A stretch of 34,482 nucleotides of DNA from Actinomycetota bacterium (GTDB taxonomy: Bacteria; Actinomycetota; Actinomycetes; Nanopelagicales; Nanopelagicaceae): the NCBI GenBank assembly GCA_002737595.1, contig NSHZ01000005.1, positions 1 to 34,482 on the forward strand. The letters are read 5' to 3'. The notes beneath the pieces are model-generated. The model made no database searches, was not told where the DNA came from, and saw nothing but the letters and a program-made list of their open reading frames with translations. Positions 25,223-32,600 of this stretch are shown piece by piece. Both the position numbers and the translations under genes were made by a program. How positions within the stretch are numbered: position 1 is the stretch's first letter; each line of letters begins with the position of its first letter.

Positions 25223-25827
25223 TGTTCACCGGTTTAGTTTCAGAATTAGGCGAAATTATCGACATCAAAAAGGGCAAAAGTTCTGCGAATGTCACCATCA
25301 ACGCACCGAAATTGATTGCTGAAATCACCAGTGGCGATTCCATCGCTGTAAACGGAGTTTGTCTCACGGCCACTGAAGTATCTGGCACTCACTTTGCTGC
25401 AGATGTGATGCTCCAAACTTTGTCGATGACATCCTTGTCACAGATTGCGGTGGGCAGTCGCGTCAATCTGGAGCTTGCATCTCAACTCAATACACGTATG
25501 GGTGGCCATCTGGTTCAAGGGCATGTAGATGGTGTGGCTACCGTGATGGGATTAACCCCTGGTGAGAGCTGGGTAAAGTTTGAAATCCAAGTTCCTAATC
25601 ATCTATCAAAGTACGTCGTTAACCAGGGATCTATATGCCTGGATGGGGTTTCGCTCACTGTTGGGGAAATAAATGACGAGAACGACGTTGTCACGGTGTG
25701 GCTGATTCCCGAAACCTTGGAGCGCACCAATCTCTTAACGAAGTTGCCCAACGACCTGGTCAATGTCGAAGTTGATGTCCTAGCAAAATATGTGGAGAGA
25801 TTAATTACTAAAGGTATGAATTCATGA
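25222..25827 (+). CDS. ribE: Riboflavin synthase alpha chain
   Basis: This 201-residue enzyme dismutates two 6,7-dimethyl-8-ribityllumazine molecules to riboflavin and a pyrimidine. It begins with the conserved MFTGLV and consists of two similar beta barrels: the first ends near residue 90, the second starts with GGHLVQGHVDG, and CLDGVSLTVGE mirrors AVNGVCLTATE of the first half. Length is standard. It overlaps ribD by one base (TGATG) and ribBA by four (ATGA), so translation is coupled within the FMN-riboswitch operon. Confidence 0.96.
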   Translation: MFTGLVSELGEIIDIKKGKSSANVTINAPKLIAEITSGDSIAVNGVCLTATEVSGTHFAADVMLQTLSMTSLSQIAVGSRVNLELASQLNTRMGGHLVQGHVDGVATVMGLTPGESWVKFEIQVPNHLSKYVVNQGSICLDGVSLTVGEINDENDVVTVWLIPETLERTNLLTKLPNDLVNVEVDVLAKYVERLITKGMNS

Positions 25828-27029
25828 GCCGCTTAGAAGTTGCCCTTGCGGCGTACAAGAATGGCGATCTGATCATCGTCACCGATGACGCTGATCGCGA
25901 AAATGAAGGTGATTTATTGCTTCTCGCAAAAAAAGCGACAGCTGAAAAGGTGGCATTTATGGTTCGCCACACAACCGGAATTTTATGTGTTGCTCTGACT
26001 CAAGATCGTGCTCGCGAACTGCGTCTACCACTCATGGTGGAAAATAATCAAGATGCAAAGAGAACAGCGTTCACCGTCAGTGTTGACGCTAAGGCCAGAA
26101 TTACCACGGGTGTAAGCGCAAAAGAGCGGGCAAATACTGTCAGAGCGTTGGCGAGTGAACACGCTCTTCCGACAGATTTCATTCGCCCAGGCCACGTTTT
26201 TCCATTGGTAGCAGATAACGGCGGGTTGCTAGCACGTGGAGGGCATACCGAAGCAGGGGTTGCACTGTCGCACATTGTCGGCGAGAAGCCGGTCTGCTTA
26301 CTCGCTGAAATTGTGAATGATGATGGGTCCATGGCACGTGGTGCAGCTTTGGAGACTTTTGCAAAGGAGCATTCCCTCCCAATTATCTCGGTTGCAGAGC
26401 TCAAGGCATATGTAATCGAACATGGGATTCAAAATAGTAAAACTCCTTCGAGCTTTGAATTCTCCTGGGCTGACCTTCCTTTAAACACGGGAGCATGGAA
26501 GATTGCCACCTATCCAGGACTCGGTAAGCGCGAACATGTCGTGCTTGCGTTTGGCACGGCAAATAATGCTCCGATGGTTCGAATCCACAGCGAATGCTTT
26601 ACCGGCGATGTCACGCAATCCCAACGTTGTGACTGTGGCGAGCAGTTAGATCTATCGATGTCGATGATTAAAGAAAGCGGATACGGCTTTATTGTTTATC
26701 TGAGGGACCACGAAGGCCGGGGAATTGGTCTTGCGGAAAAGATCCTCGCCTACCAACTGCAAGACCAAGGTATGGACACCGTGGATGCAAACGTGCACCT
26801 AGGGCACCCTGTCGATGCGCGAGACTGGAGTGATGCGATCGCGATTGTTCGTGATCTAGAACTAGAGAAGGTTCAGCTCTTAACAAATAACCCACACAAA
26901 ATTGAGGCGCTACTGAGCGCAGGTATCGTCGTAGATCAAATTCCACTCGTAATCACTAGTAATAAATTCAATGAGGAGTACCTCGCAACAAAGGAAGCAA
27001 GATTAGGCCACACACGAGGAGGCAAGTGA
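25824..27029 (+). CDS. ribBA: Bifunctional DHBP synthase / GTP cyclohydrolase II
   Basis: This 401-residue fusion supplies both branches of riboflavin synthesis. The N-terminal DHBP synthase makes the four-carbon unit from ribulose 5-phosphate: acidic loop DDADRENEGD at 21-30, then RPGHVFPL and GGHTEAGVAL. The C-terminal GTP cyclohydrolase II opens GTP: HSECFTGD...RCDCGEQL with zinc ligands Cys258, Cys269 and Cys271, the RDHEGRGIGL catalytic stretch, and LLTNNPHKIEAL near the end. All key residues are present, so both halves should work. Overlaps with both neighbours (ATGA and TGATG) show tight translational coupling. Confidence 0.97.
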   Translation: MSRLEVALAAYKNGDLIIVTDDADRENEGDLLLLAKKATAEKVAFMVRHTTGILCVALTQDRARELRLPLMVENNQDAKRTAFTVSVDAKARITTGVSAKERANTVRALASEHALPTDFIRPGHVFPLVADNGGLLARGGHTEAGVALSHIVGEKPVCLLAEIVNDDGSMARGAALETFAKEHSLPIISVAELKAYVIEHGIQNSKTPSSFEFSWADLPLNTGAWKIATYPGLGKREHVVLAFGTANNAPMVRIHSECFTGDVTQSQRCDCGEQLDLSMSMIKESGYGFIVYLRDHEGRGIGLAEKILAYQLQDQGMDTVDANVHLGHPVDARDWSDAIAIVRDLELEKVQLLTNNPHKIEALLSAGIVVDQIPLVITSNKFNEEYLATKEARLGHTRGGK

Positions 27030-27496
27030 TGACAGGTCATGCTCCAACAATCGAAATAAAGCCACTCCCCGAAGGACAAGTGGCAATTGTTTCTTCTTCT
27101 TGGCATCTAGATATCTGCAACGACTTGATCGCGGGTGCTCAACGGGCATTATCTGCCGCACAAGTGGCTAGAGCCGAAGTCTTTTTTGTTCCGGGATCTT
27201 TTGAAATTCCTCTCGCATCTCAGTTTGCATTAGAAAGCGGTTTTGATGCCGTGATTGCGTTGGGATTGGTATTGAAGGGTGAAACACCGCACTTTGATTA
27301 TGTGTGCCAGGGCGTGACTCAGGGAATTATGGACGTCTCGTTAAAGTACGGGAAGCCTGTTGGTTATGGCGTTTTGATGTGCAACAGCCTCGACCAAGCT
27401 ATCGATCGTTGTGGTCGTGCGAACAGCAGCGAAGACAAGGGATTTGATAGTGCAATTGCTGTCCTAGAGCTTCTTCATTTGCAGGGGTCCATGTAA
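27029..27496 (+). CDS. ribH: 6,7-dimethyl-8-ribityllumazine synthase
   Basis: This 155-residue lumazine synthase condenses the DHBP four-carbon unit with the ribitylamino-uracil. The substrate-binding SSSWHLDI includes Trp25; VPGSFEIPL lies near 54-62; and KGETPHFDYV contains the catalytic His88. I chose the ATG at 27029 because AGGAGG lies six bases upstream. A GTG one codon earlier is possible but too close to the Shine-Dalgarno. The gene overlaps the ribBA stop as TGATG. Its product is the substrate of RibE and is also the antenna pigment known for PhrB-type photolyases, one of which is encoded at 32597. No clear terminator follows. Confidence 0.96.
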   Translation: MTGHAPTIEIKPLPEGQVAIVSSSWHLDICNDLIAGAQRALSAAQVARAEVFFVPGSFEIPLASQFALESGFDAVIALGLVLKGETPHFDYVCQGVTQGIMDVSLKYGKPVGYGVLMCNSLDQAIDRCGRANSSEDKGFDSAIAVLELLHLQGSM

Positions 27497-27611
27497 GCCT
27501 GCTTTACCTTCCAAATCAGAATAACTCCTAATTACCAGTCTGAGTTTCGACTCCCCAGCAATTCCCAGTTGAATACCATTAAATAGGCGAGAGAAACTGA
27601 AAGAAAGCATC

Positions 27612-27617
27612 TAAAAT
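27612..27617 (+). promoter_or_regulatory. -10 element for leaderless ppa mRNA
   Basis: TAAAAT ends six bases before the ppa ATG at 27624. No Shine-Dalgarno is present. The next hexamer TATACT would be too close to the start codon. The remaining bases from 27497 to 27600 are AT-rich and show nothing else I can name. Confidence 0.5.
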
Positions 27618-27623
27618 ATACTC

Positions 27624-28112
27624 ATGAAGCCAATGATCTTTGATGTTGTAATTGAGATTCCTGCTGGATCAAGAAACAAATATGAGATCGATCATGAAAA
27701 TGGAAAGATTCGTTTAGATCGGATGCTCTTCACATCAACTCGTTATCCATATGATTACGGCTTTGTGGAAAATACTCTTTCATTAGACGGGGACCCCCTA
27801 GATGCTCTCGTTATGTTGGATGAACCCACCTTTCCCGGCTGCATAGTCTCTTGCCGCGCTATCGGAATGCTTCGCATGACCGATGAAAAAGGAGGCGATG
27901 ATAAATTGCTTTGCGTTGCAGCGGGTGATATCCGTAAGGATTATCTAACTGATATTGATGATCTGCCAAATTTTGAGTTAGAAGAAATTAAACACTTCTT
28001 CGAAGTTTATAAAACACTCGAACCAAATAAATTAGTTCATGGTGGTGATTGGGTTGGACAAGATTTGGCAGAGGAAGAGATCAACAACTCTTACCAACGT
28101 TATAAGTCTTAA
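27624..28112 (+). CDS. ppa: Soluble inorganic pyrophosphatase, family I
   Basis: This 162-residue cytosolic enzyme hydrolyses PPi to two phosphates and so drives biosynthetic reactions. Family I hallmarks are [11 protein letters not shown] (11-21), [13 protein letters not shown], the signature [10 protein letters not shown] with three metal-binding aspartates, and [14 protein letters not shown]. Length matches bacterial hexameric enzymes. It is a single gene after the rib operon, probably with its own leaderless promoter. Together with HppA the cell has both a soluble and a proton-pumping pyrophosphatase. Confidence 0.96.
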   Translation: MKPMIFDVVIEIPAGSRNKYEIDHENGKIRLDRMLFTSTRYPYDYGFVENTLSLDGDPLDALVMLDEPTFPGCIVSCRAIGMLRMTDEKGGDDKLLCVAAGDIRKDYLTDIDDLPNFELEEIKHFFEVYKTLEPNKLVHGGDWVGQDLAEEEINNSYQRYKS

Positions 28113-28152
28113 ATCCTAAAAGCAATTGCTTCGATCTTTACTGGAATTCCAT

Positions 28153-28260
28153 TCAAGACCACATTTCCTGGGAGTGGATCCATTTCTTCCGCCACTCAGA
28201 TGACCGGGCACGTCGCAAGCAGATTTTCGGTGGATGACCATTCTTATTTTTAGCGATCAA
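28153..28260 (-). pseudogene. Decayed DUF2256 zinc-ribbon gene downstream of the SDR gene
   Basis: Nine bases after the SDR stop, the minus strand encodes IAKNKNGHPPKIC and then, after eight residues, EWRKKW. It aligns without gaps to the intact DUF2256 protein at 32457 ([19 protein letters not shown]). The second Cys codon reads CGT (Arg) instead of TGT. After RKKW the similarity stops and a TGA follows, so both C-terminal cysteines are gone. In another frame the following sequence, MDPLPGNVVLNGIPVKIEAI ending at a TAA near 28110, also looks like a protein end, as if a deletion had joined two genes. The remainder of 28113-28269 holds nothing else. Confidence 0.6.
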
Positions 28261-28269
28261 GAGTGTCGC

Positions 28270-28986
28270 TCACCAAGGCACAACCTTACGTTCTTCCCAC
28301 AAGACTCCAGTAAGTCTCTCTTGATCCGTATCCCCATTCACATCAAAGCGACGTGTGGCCAGCCATACTGCCGTGAGCGAGCCTTCCTGGGCGGATAGAG
28401 GAGCGTCCGGACCGCCCATATCTGTCCGCGAATGATTGGGGCAGACTGCGTCGACCAAGAGCCCACGGCTACCTAATCCCGTCTCGTGAGCGAGGTTGCG
28501 CACAAGCGCATTCACTCCAGCTTTACTTACCCGATACGGAGCTAGCCCTCCCGTATTTCCCGGGCCCGACATCCGGCCTAAACAAGCAGAGAAAACGATG
28601 ACTCGCCCACTTCGTGCTTCTGCCATCCGAGCAGCAACCGTGTTGAGCGCGCAAAAGACTGCATCTAAGTTGATGGTCATCACTCGTCGCCATTCTGCAC
28701 TATCGGTTTTCAGAGTTTTCGACATCTTTGCACTCATCACACCGTGAGCAAGGATCAAAACATCTGGCGTACCAAAGCGTTGAACGATTTCCTTAAAATG
28801 TCTCTCCGATTCTGCAATATTCTCTAAATCGACTGCAACGTACTCACAAGCCAATTGGGCAGCCGCTTGTGATAACCGTTCACTATCCTTGGCCACCAGA
28901 ACCACATCATGTCCCTCGGCTCTTAGCGCCTTTGCACACTCAAAGCCCAACCCGCGAGACCCACCGGTAATGATCGCGAGTGACAT
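28270..28986 (-). CDS. SDR-family NAD(P)-dependent oxidoreductase
   Basis: This 238-residue classical short-chain dehydrogenase/reductase has the cofactor motif TGGSRGLG (7-14), a VDLEN acidic turn, and LAHG in place of NNAG. The catalytic triad is Ser133, Tyr151 and Lys155 (YRVSK). The long segment between the Ser and Tyr and the C-terminal TAVWLATRR resemble the carbonyl-reductase (CBR1-like) branch. The substrate is unknown. The start ATG at 28986 is divergent from the small membrane protein gene. A decayed DUF2256 gene follows directly, suggesting that it once belonged to a photolyase-type cluster. Confidence 0.9.
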   Translation of the reverse strand: MSLAIITGGSRGLGFECAKALRAEGHDVVLVAKDSERLSQAAAQLACEYVAVDLENIAESERHFKEIVQRFGTPDVLILAHGVMSAKMSKTLKTDSAEWRRVMTINLDAVFCALNTVAARMAEARSGRVIVFSACLGRMSGPGNTGGLAPYRVSKAGVNALVRNLAHETGLGSRGLLVDAVCPNHSRTDMGGPDAPLSAQEGSLTAVWLATRRFDVNGDTDQERLTGVLWEERKVVPW

Positions 28987-29051
28987 GACTCAGATTCTGC
29001 CCCATAGGTCACCCATTGTCGCGGGGAACCTTCCTCGGACCATCCAGGAGG

Positions 29052-29057
29052 TATCAT
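29052..29057 (+). promoter_or_regulatory. -10 element for leaderless small membrane protein mRNA
   Basis: TATCAT ends six bases before the ATG at 29064. An AGGAGG-like AGGAGGT lies at 29047-29052, 12 bases before the ATG, which is too far for ideal ribosome binding. So the -10 reading is preferred, but a leadered mRNA using this site cannot be excluded. Confidence 0.4.
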
Positions 29058-29063
29058 AAATCT

Positions 29064-29435
29064 ATGAACGTCATAGCAATGAGAAAGATTCTCAAGGCGG
29101 GAGGGATCGTCTTTGGACTTTCTTCACTGTTCTTGGTGATACTTCCTGGAGTTTTCCTCAATCTTCTTCAGCTTGACGACAGTAGTGCTCTTCGTTGGTC
29201 CATGCGGATGATCGGGATTACGGTCTTCGCACTTGCTGGTAATTTATGGAATAACGCGGGGCAGGCAGAAGAACGTCGGGTCGGGAATGTGGCAAAGATT
29301 ATGTGTCTTAGCGCCGCTGCACTTGGAGTTCTCACTCTCTTGATTCCGGCACAGTTAAGTTGGTTCACTTTCTTGTATTCGGCCATTGGCTTCGGTTTCT
29401 CGACTGCGTATTTGGTTGCAATATTCACTAAGTGA
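29064..29435 (+). CDS. Small four-helix membrane protein, unknown function
   Basis: This 123-residue product has four hydrophobic segments, near residues 9-30, 42-58, 71-90 and 96-117, with short polar loops and a basic N-terminus. I recognise no family and see no active-site residues. The frame is open from an ATG at 29016, but the extra residues (GPSRRYHKS) are not membrane-like, and the ATG at 29064 has a -10 element at the leaderless distance. It is a single gene divergent from the SDR gene. Confidence 0.65.
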   Translation: MNVIAMRKILKAGGIVFGLSSLFLVILPGVFLNLLQLDDSSALRWSMRMIGITVFALAGNLWNNAGQAEERRVGNVAKIMCLSAAALGVLTLLIPAQLSWFTFLYSAIGFGFSTAYLVAIFTK

Positions 29436-29635
29436 CATAATTTCCCCCCTCGAAATGGACATCCCTAGAGAGGCCAATAAAATGGCCAAATATCCTGTCT
29501 AACCTGTGAATTAGCAGTGAATTCCTGGAATTCTGCGTCTAAAATCTCAGTTTAGGCTCGTTTCAAGTTGCGGGCCCCATCACCTAAATTTAGGCTTTTG
29601 TTGACGAATGTTGAAACCAATTAGAGGAGAAATAA
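29436..29635. other. 200-base non-coding stretch before the fasciclin gene
   Basis: It holds several short inverted repeats: GGCCA/TGGCC near 29472-29484, GAATTCCTGGAATTC near 29520-29535, and CCTAAATTTAGG near 29583-29594. TTGTTGACG at 29598-29606 may contribute a -35 element for the fasciclin gene. No convincing -10, RNA gene or small gene was found. AGAGGAG before the ATG at 29636 is the fasciclin ribosome-binding site. Confidence 0.4.
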
Positions 29636-30196
29636 ATGAAGATGTCACGCCCAGGCGTGTTCGCAGCGATTGCCGTTGCAATGACGCTGACATTATCTGC
29701 ATGTGGAAGCGACGTAGAAGAGACAACGGATACAGCATCAGAGCAAGTAGTAGAAGAAACTACTCCCGGAACAATTGTTGATGTTGCTGTAGGTGCCGGT
29801 ACTTTTTCAACGTTAGTTGCTGCAGTAACTGCTGCCGAGTTGGTCGAAACGCTCAGCGGAGCCGGTCCATTCACAGTCTTTGCACCAACCGATGATGCGT
29901 TTGCAGCGCTTCCTGCAGGTGTACTAGATGCACTCCTTCTTCCAGAGAATAAGGCGTTACTCGTACAGATCCTTACTTACCACGTCGTTTCAGGCATGGT
30001 CATGGCGGCTGACGTTACAGACGGTGATGTCGCAACCGTAGAAGGTCAAACAGTTAAACTCTCCACAATGGGTGGTGTAACCGTTAATGGTGCAAACGTT
30101 GTTAGTGCAGATGTCCCCGCTTCAAATGGTGTCATTCACGCAATTGATGCAGTGATCCTGCCACCAGGTGTGGACGTAGCAAAATTCGCCAAATAA
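29636..30196 (+). CDS. Fasciclin-domain lipoprotein
   Basis: This 186-residue exported protein has a lipoprotein signal peptide (residues 1-22) and lipobox LSAC with Cys23. A Glu/Thr-rich linker to about residue 45 follows, then one FAS1 domain of about 135 residues. FAS1 landmarks are [15 protein letters not shown], a central [15 protein letters not shown] (YH motif) and the closing [14 protein letters not shown]. Such mycobacterial MPT70/MPT83-like proteins act in adhesion or surface interactions; the ligand is unknown. The start ATG at 29636 has AGAGGAG about six bases upstream. A perfect terminator follows. Confidence 0.95.
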   Translation: MKMSRPGVFAAIAVAMTLTLSACGSDVEETTDTASEQVVEETTPGTIVDVAVGAGTFSTLVAAVTAAELVETLSGAGPFTVFAPTDDAFAALPAGVLDALLLPENKALLVQILTYHVVSGMVMAADVTDGDVATVEGQTVKLSTMGGVTVNGANVVSADVPASNGVIHAIDAVILPPGVDVAKFAK

Positions 30197-30226
30197 TACT
30201 TTTGTAGATATTTGGAGTTTTCATAA

Positions 30227-30267
30227 CTAAGAGGCCACCTCAGATATTGAGGTGGCCTCTTAGTTTT
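30227..30267. terminator. Bidirectional terminator between fasciclin and PL6 genes
   Basis: A perfect 16-bp stem, CTAAGAGGCCACCTCA (30227-30242) with TGAGGTGGCCTCTTAG (30248-30263), has a five-base loop and is followed by TTTT on the plus strand. Upstream bases give an AACT-rich/TATGAAAAC flank on the minus strand. It stands between two converging genes and can serve both. Confidence 0.9.
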
Positions 30268-30289
30268 AGGAGAAAGAGAGCTTTGCCTT

Positions 30290-31735
30290 TTAACTAGCCT
30301 GCAAGTATCTCGGTCCGGTTGTTTTAGACGTGAGCCAGGTAGCTTTTGTGGGGACCTTTAAGTACTGCATCGCACCCACATCCCACAAGGACAACTTTTG
30401 AGGTCTTAAAGTTTTAGAAATATCTCTAGATAGTGGGCTCGCTGGTTCCAACCCGGGATACATCACCGGTAAAGCAAAGCCAGAGATTGAAGCAGAGCGA
30501 GCCACGCTTGAGGCCTCTGGCCTATAGAAATCACTTATCTTTTTTGTAAATTTTACAGCCCCTTGCTTCAAGCCTGAGAGTGGCGCTAATCCCGATGACC
30601 CTTGGTATATGTTTCCCAGCCATTTAGTGCCCTGATTGATGTCTTGAAAGATTGCTCCACTCTTATTGCTAAAGAGATTGTTTGACCATCTGTTTAATAC
30701 CGCCCCGTTTCCACCGAGAGATATAGGTGCGGAATTTATAAATGTATTGAAAAGGAAGTTTATGTTTTGTAGATTTCCTGGAACGTAATCGAAGTTAACG
30801 GAGCCTGCTCTGCCACCTACTCCTGAGTTCTCGAAATAGTTATTAAAGCAATAAATATTATTTGCTTCTTTGACTCGGATACCTCCTGCATCAATGAATG
30901 TATTTCCATAAGCCATATTGTCATTGCCGTTTCGGAAGACCAGCATGCCTTCCTTGTTGTTCCTAAAAGTGCAAAACCGAATGACATTCTCGCGACTTTT
31001 CACTGAGATATTTTCAGAATCACCCAAACCGGTATTTTCCCAGTAGCAGTTTTCAATGATCGTTCTAGAGATATATTTTGATCTCTCGCCAACTCCAAGG
31101 CGGATTGGCTCATTTCCATAATCCCCGCCAGGGCCAGGAAGATTCTTGAATGAACAGAAGCGAATTCGATGAAAGCCGGGAATATTCTCATCCGGGATGA
31201 CGCCGACTAAGTTACCTATTGGAGCGCTTGCGGGTTTGTTTTCAAAATTACAGTATGAAACATCGTTGTATTGGCTTCCCGCTTCGATGTTTATGTACTT
31301 CTCAGCGGAGTAACCAGAGAAATTGAGGTCAATGAGTTGATTATGACTTCCGGAAACTTTAATCACGATACCTGGTGATTCTCCATCAATAAATTGGAAA
31401 CCACTAAAGATCGTATTGTCCGCCTTTATCGTCACCTGGCTTGATCCATTAAGAATAACTTTACCCGCAGTCTGCGCACAAATAGTTAAACCATTTCTAT
31501 CGACAGTTATTTGGCCATCTGCGTAGATACCAGGAGCCAAAGTGAGGACATCGCCTACGTTCGAATTATCTATTCCGCGTTGTAATGCTTCCAATGAAGT
31601 GAAATTTCTATTCACACCTACAGCAGATGCTTTTGCAAGAGGAGAAATTACCGCGCTTGCCCCCAAGAGTCCGAGGCCCATCAATACGTTTCGCCGGGAA
31701 AAGGCGGCCTCTTGGTTATCTGCTGACTTAGCCAT
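30290..31735 (-). CDS. Tat-exported right-handed beta-helix polysaccharide lyase (PL6-like)
   Basis: This 481-residue protein has a twin-arginine signal (FSRRNVLMGLGLLGAS, residues 12-27) with likely cleavage near AKA-SA. The rest is a right-handed parallel beta helix rich in Asn-ladder repeats (NTFID, NNYFEN, FNTFIN). The block NISVKS with Lys246, followed 22 residues later by FRNGN with Arg268 and then GGIRV, matches the catalytic Lys and Arg region of chondroitinase B/alginate lyase (PL6). The usual RHG His is Asn here, so substrate range may differ. PL6 enzymes cleave alginate or dermatan by beta-elimination. The DNA is visibly more AT-rich than its neighbours, suggesting transfer. The ATG at 31735 has only a weak GAGAGA upstream. 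Confidence 0.85.
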   Translation of the reverse strand: MAKSADNQEAAFSRRNVLMGLGLLGASAVISPLAKASAVGVNRNFTSLEALQRGIDNSNVGDVLTLAPGIYADGQITVDRNGLTICAQTAGKVILNGSSQVTIKADNTIFSGFQFIDGESPGIVIKVSGSHNQLIDLNFSGYSAEKYINIEAGSQYNDVSYCNFENKPASAPIGNLVGVIPDENIPGFHRIRFCSFKNLPGPGGDYGNEPIRLGVGERSKYISRTIIENCYWENTGLGDSENISVKSRENVIRFCTFRNNKEGMLVFRNGNDNMAYGNTFIDAGGIRVKEANNIYCFNNYFENSGVGGRAGSVNFDYVPGNLQNINFLFNTFINSAPISLGGNGAVLNRWSNNLFSNKSGAIFQDINQGTKWLGNIYQGSSGLAPLSGLKQGAVKFTKKISDFYRPEASSVARSASISGFALPVMYPGLEPASPLSRDISKTLRPQKLSLWDVGAMQYLKVPTKATWLTSKTTGPRYLQAS

Positions 31736-31845
31736 CAAATAGCCAATCTCTCGTTGTAGTCCAACAGAAGTTACGCTCTATAACTCATCTTGATATCTGC
31801 AGTTATACGTTGCCTTAACCACTGTGGCCGAGAGCGCTTCATCCT

Positions 31846-31968
31846 TTAGAACTCGAAGTCTCCGCCTCTTCCCGCTATCTTCTCACTACCTTTGGTGGGT
31901 CTGCTGTAGGCGATCAGAAAGAAAGTTACGACTGAAACAAATAACCCTACAACTATTACCTTCTCCAT
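31846..31968 (-). CDS. Possible 40-residue single-pass membrane protein
   Basis: ATG at 31968 opens a 40-codon frame, MEKVIVVGLFVSVVTFFLIA then YSRPTKGSEKIAGRGG and an acidic aromatic end, terminated by TAA. It is one membrane helix followed by a short basic tail. It begins four bases after the stop of the 124-residue membrane protein gene on the same strand, as expected for an operon partner. No Shine-Dalgarno is seen, and such short frames can arise by chance. The rest of 31736-31972 holds nothing else I can support. Confidence 0.45.
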   Translation of the reverse strand: MEKVIVVGLFVSVVTFFLIAYSRPTKGSEKIAGRGGDFEF

Positions 31969-31972
31969 TTGT

Positions 31973-32347
31973 TTAGCCTAGAACAGCCCAGGCAACAAGA
32001 GCGAATACTGCAATGCCCAGGCCACCAATTGCTACGGCAGAGAGTGAAAGTAGGCTACGGGAACCAGCAATTTTCTTTGCTAGCTCAGAAGAACTATTGA
32101 GGCGGTTCAGATCAACGAGAAGTGCTTCCGCTTCACGGATAGCTGCGTATTGGGAGATGATTGCCAAAATTCCAGTTGCTGCTACCACAACTATTGTCAG
32201 ATATTTGGTTGCATCTGATGCATTTTCAAATTTACCAAAAGCCGCCAATACAAAAACACCGATTAACATGAGACTTGGCGCTATCTGAGCGTTAATAACC
32301 TGCGTGCGCTTGGTATTCCACAGTTCTAATAGATTCTTCTCATCCAT
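31973..32347 (-). CDS. Small membrane protein, unknown function
   Basis: This 124-residue product has three hydrophobic segments, near residues 23-39, 46-70 and 99-122, and a charged amphipathic stretch (REAEALLVDLNRLNSS) between the second and third. No family is recognised. The frame is open from 32428, but GGGAGAGAAAG just before the ATG at 32347 and the protein-like start MDEKNLLELWN favour the shorter form. It is divergent from the DUF2256-photolyase pair and may be co-transcribed with a 40-residue membrane protein. Confidence 0.7.
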   Translation of the reverse strand: MDEKNLLELWNTKRTQVINAQIAPSLMLIGVFVLAAFGKFENASDATKYLTIVVVAATGILAIISQYAAIREAEALLVDLNRLNSSSELAKKIAGSRSLLSLSAVAIGGLGIAVFALVAWAVLG

Positions 32348-32456
32348 TTCTTTCTCTCCCTGCCTCGAGGCCCCCGTTCTCGGAGGCACCCCAATCTTAC
32401 GCCTGCAAGATGAACTTCGCATGGCCAATAAATAGACACTCGCCTACGCTTATCTC

Positions 32457-32600
32457 ATGCCCCGCATAGCTAAAGTTAAGAATGGTTTTGAACCTAAAAC
32501 CTGCCAGCGCTGCCATCTGGACTTTGAGTGGCGCAAGAAGTGGGCCAAGAACTGGGTTGAAGTGAAGTACTGCAGTGATCGTTGTAGAGAGAATAGATGA
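32457..32600 (+). CDS. DUF2256 zinc-ribbon protein, photolyase partner
   Basis: This 47-residue protein has four cysteines as two CxxC-type knuckles (Cys16, Cys19, Cys39, Cys43) and the family core [18 protein letters not shown], which identifies DUF2256 (PF10013). The family is commonly encoded beside iron-sulfur bacterial cryptochrome/photolyases, and its function is unknown; a small zinc-binding or assembly partner is plausible. Its stop overlaps the photolyase start as ATGA, so the two are translated together. TACGCT lies six bases before the ATG, consistent with a leaderless mRNA. A decayed second copy lies at 28153-28260. Confidence 0.92.
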   Translation: MPRIAKVKNGFEPKTCQRCHLDFEWRKKWAKNWVEVKYCSDRCRENR

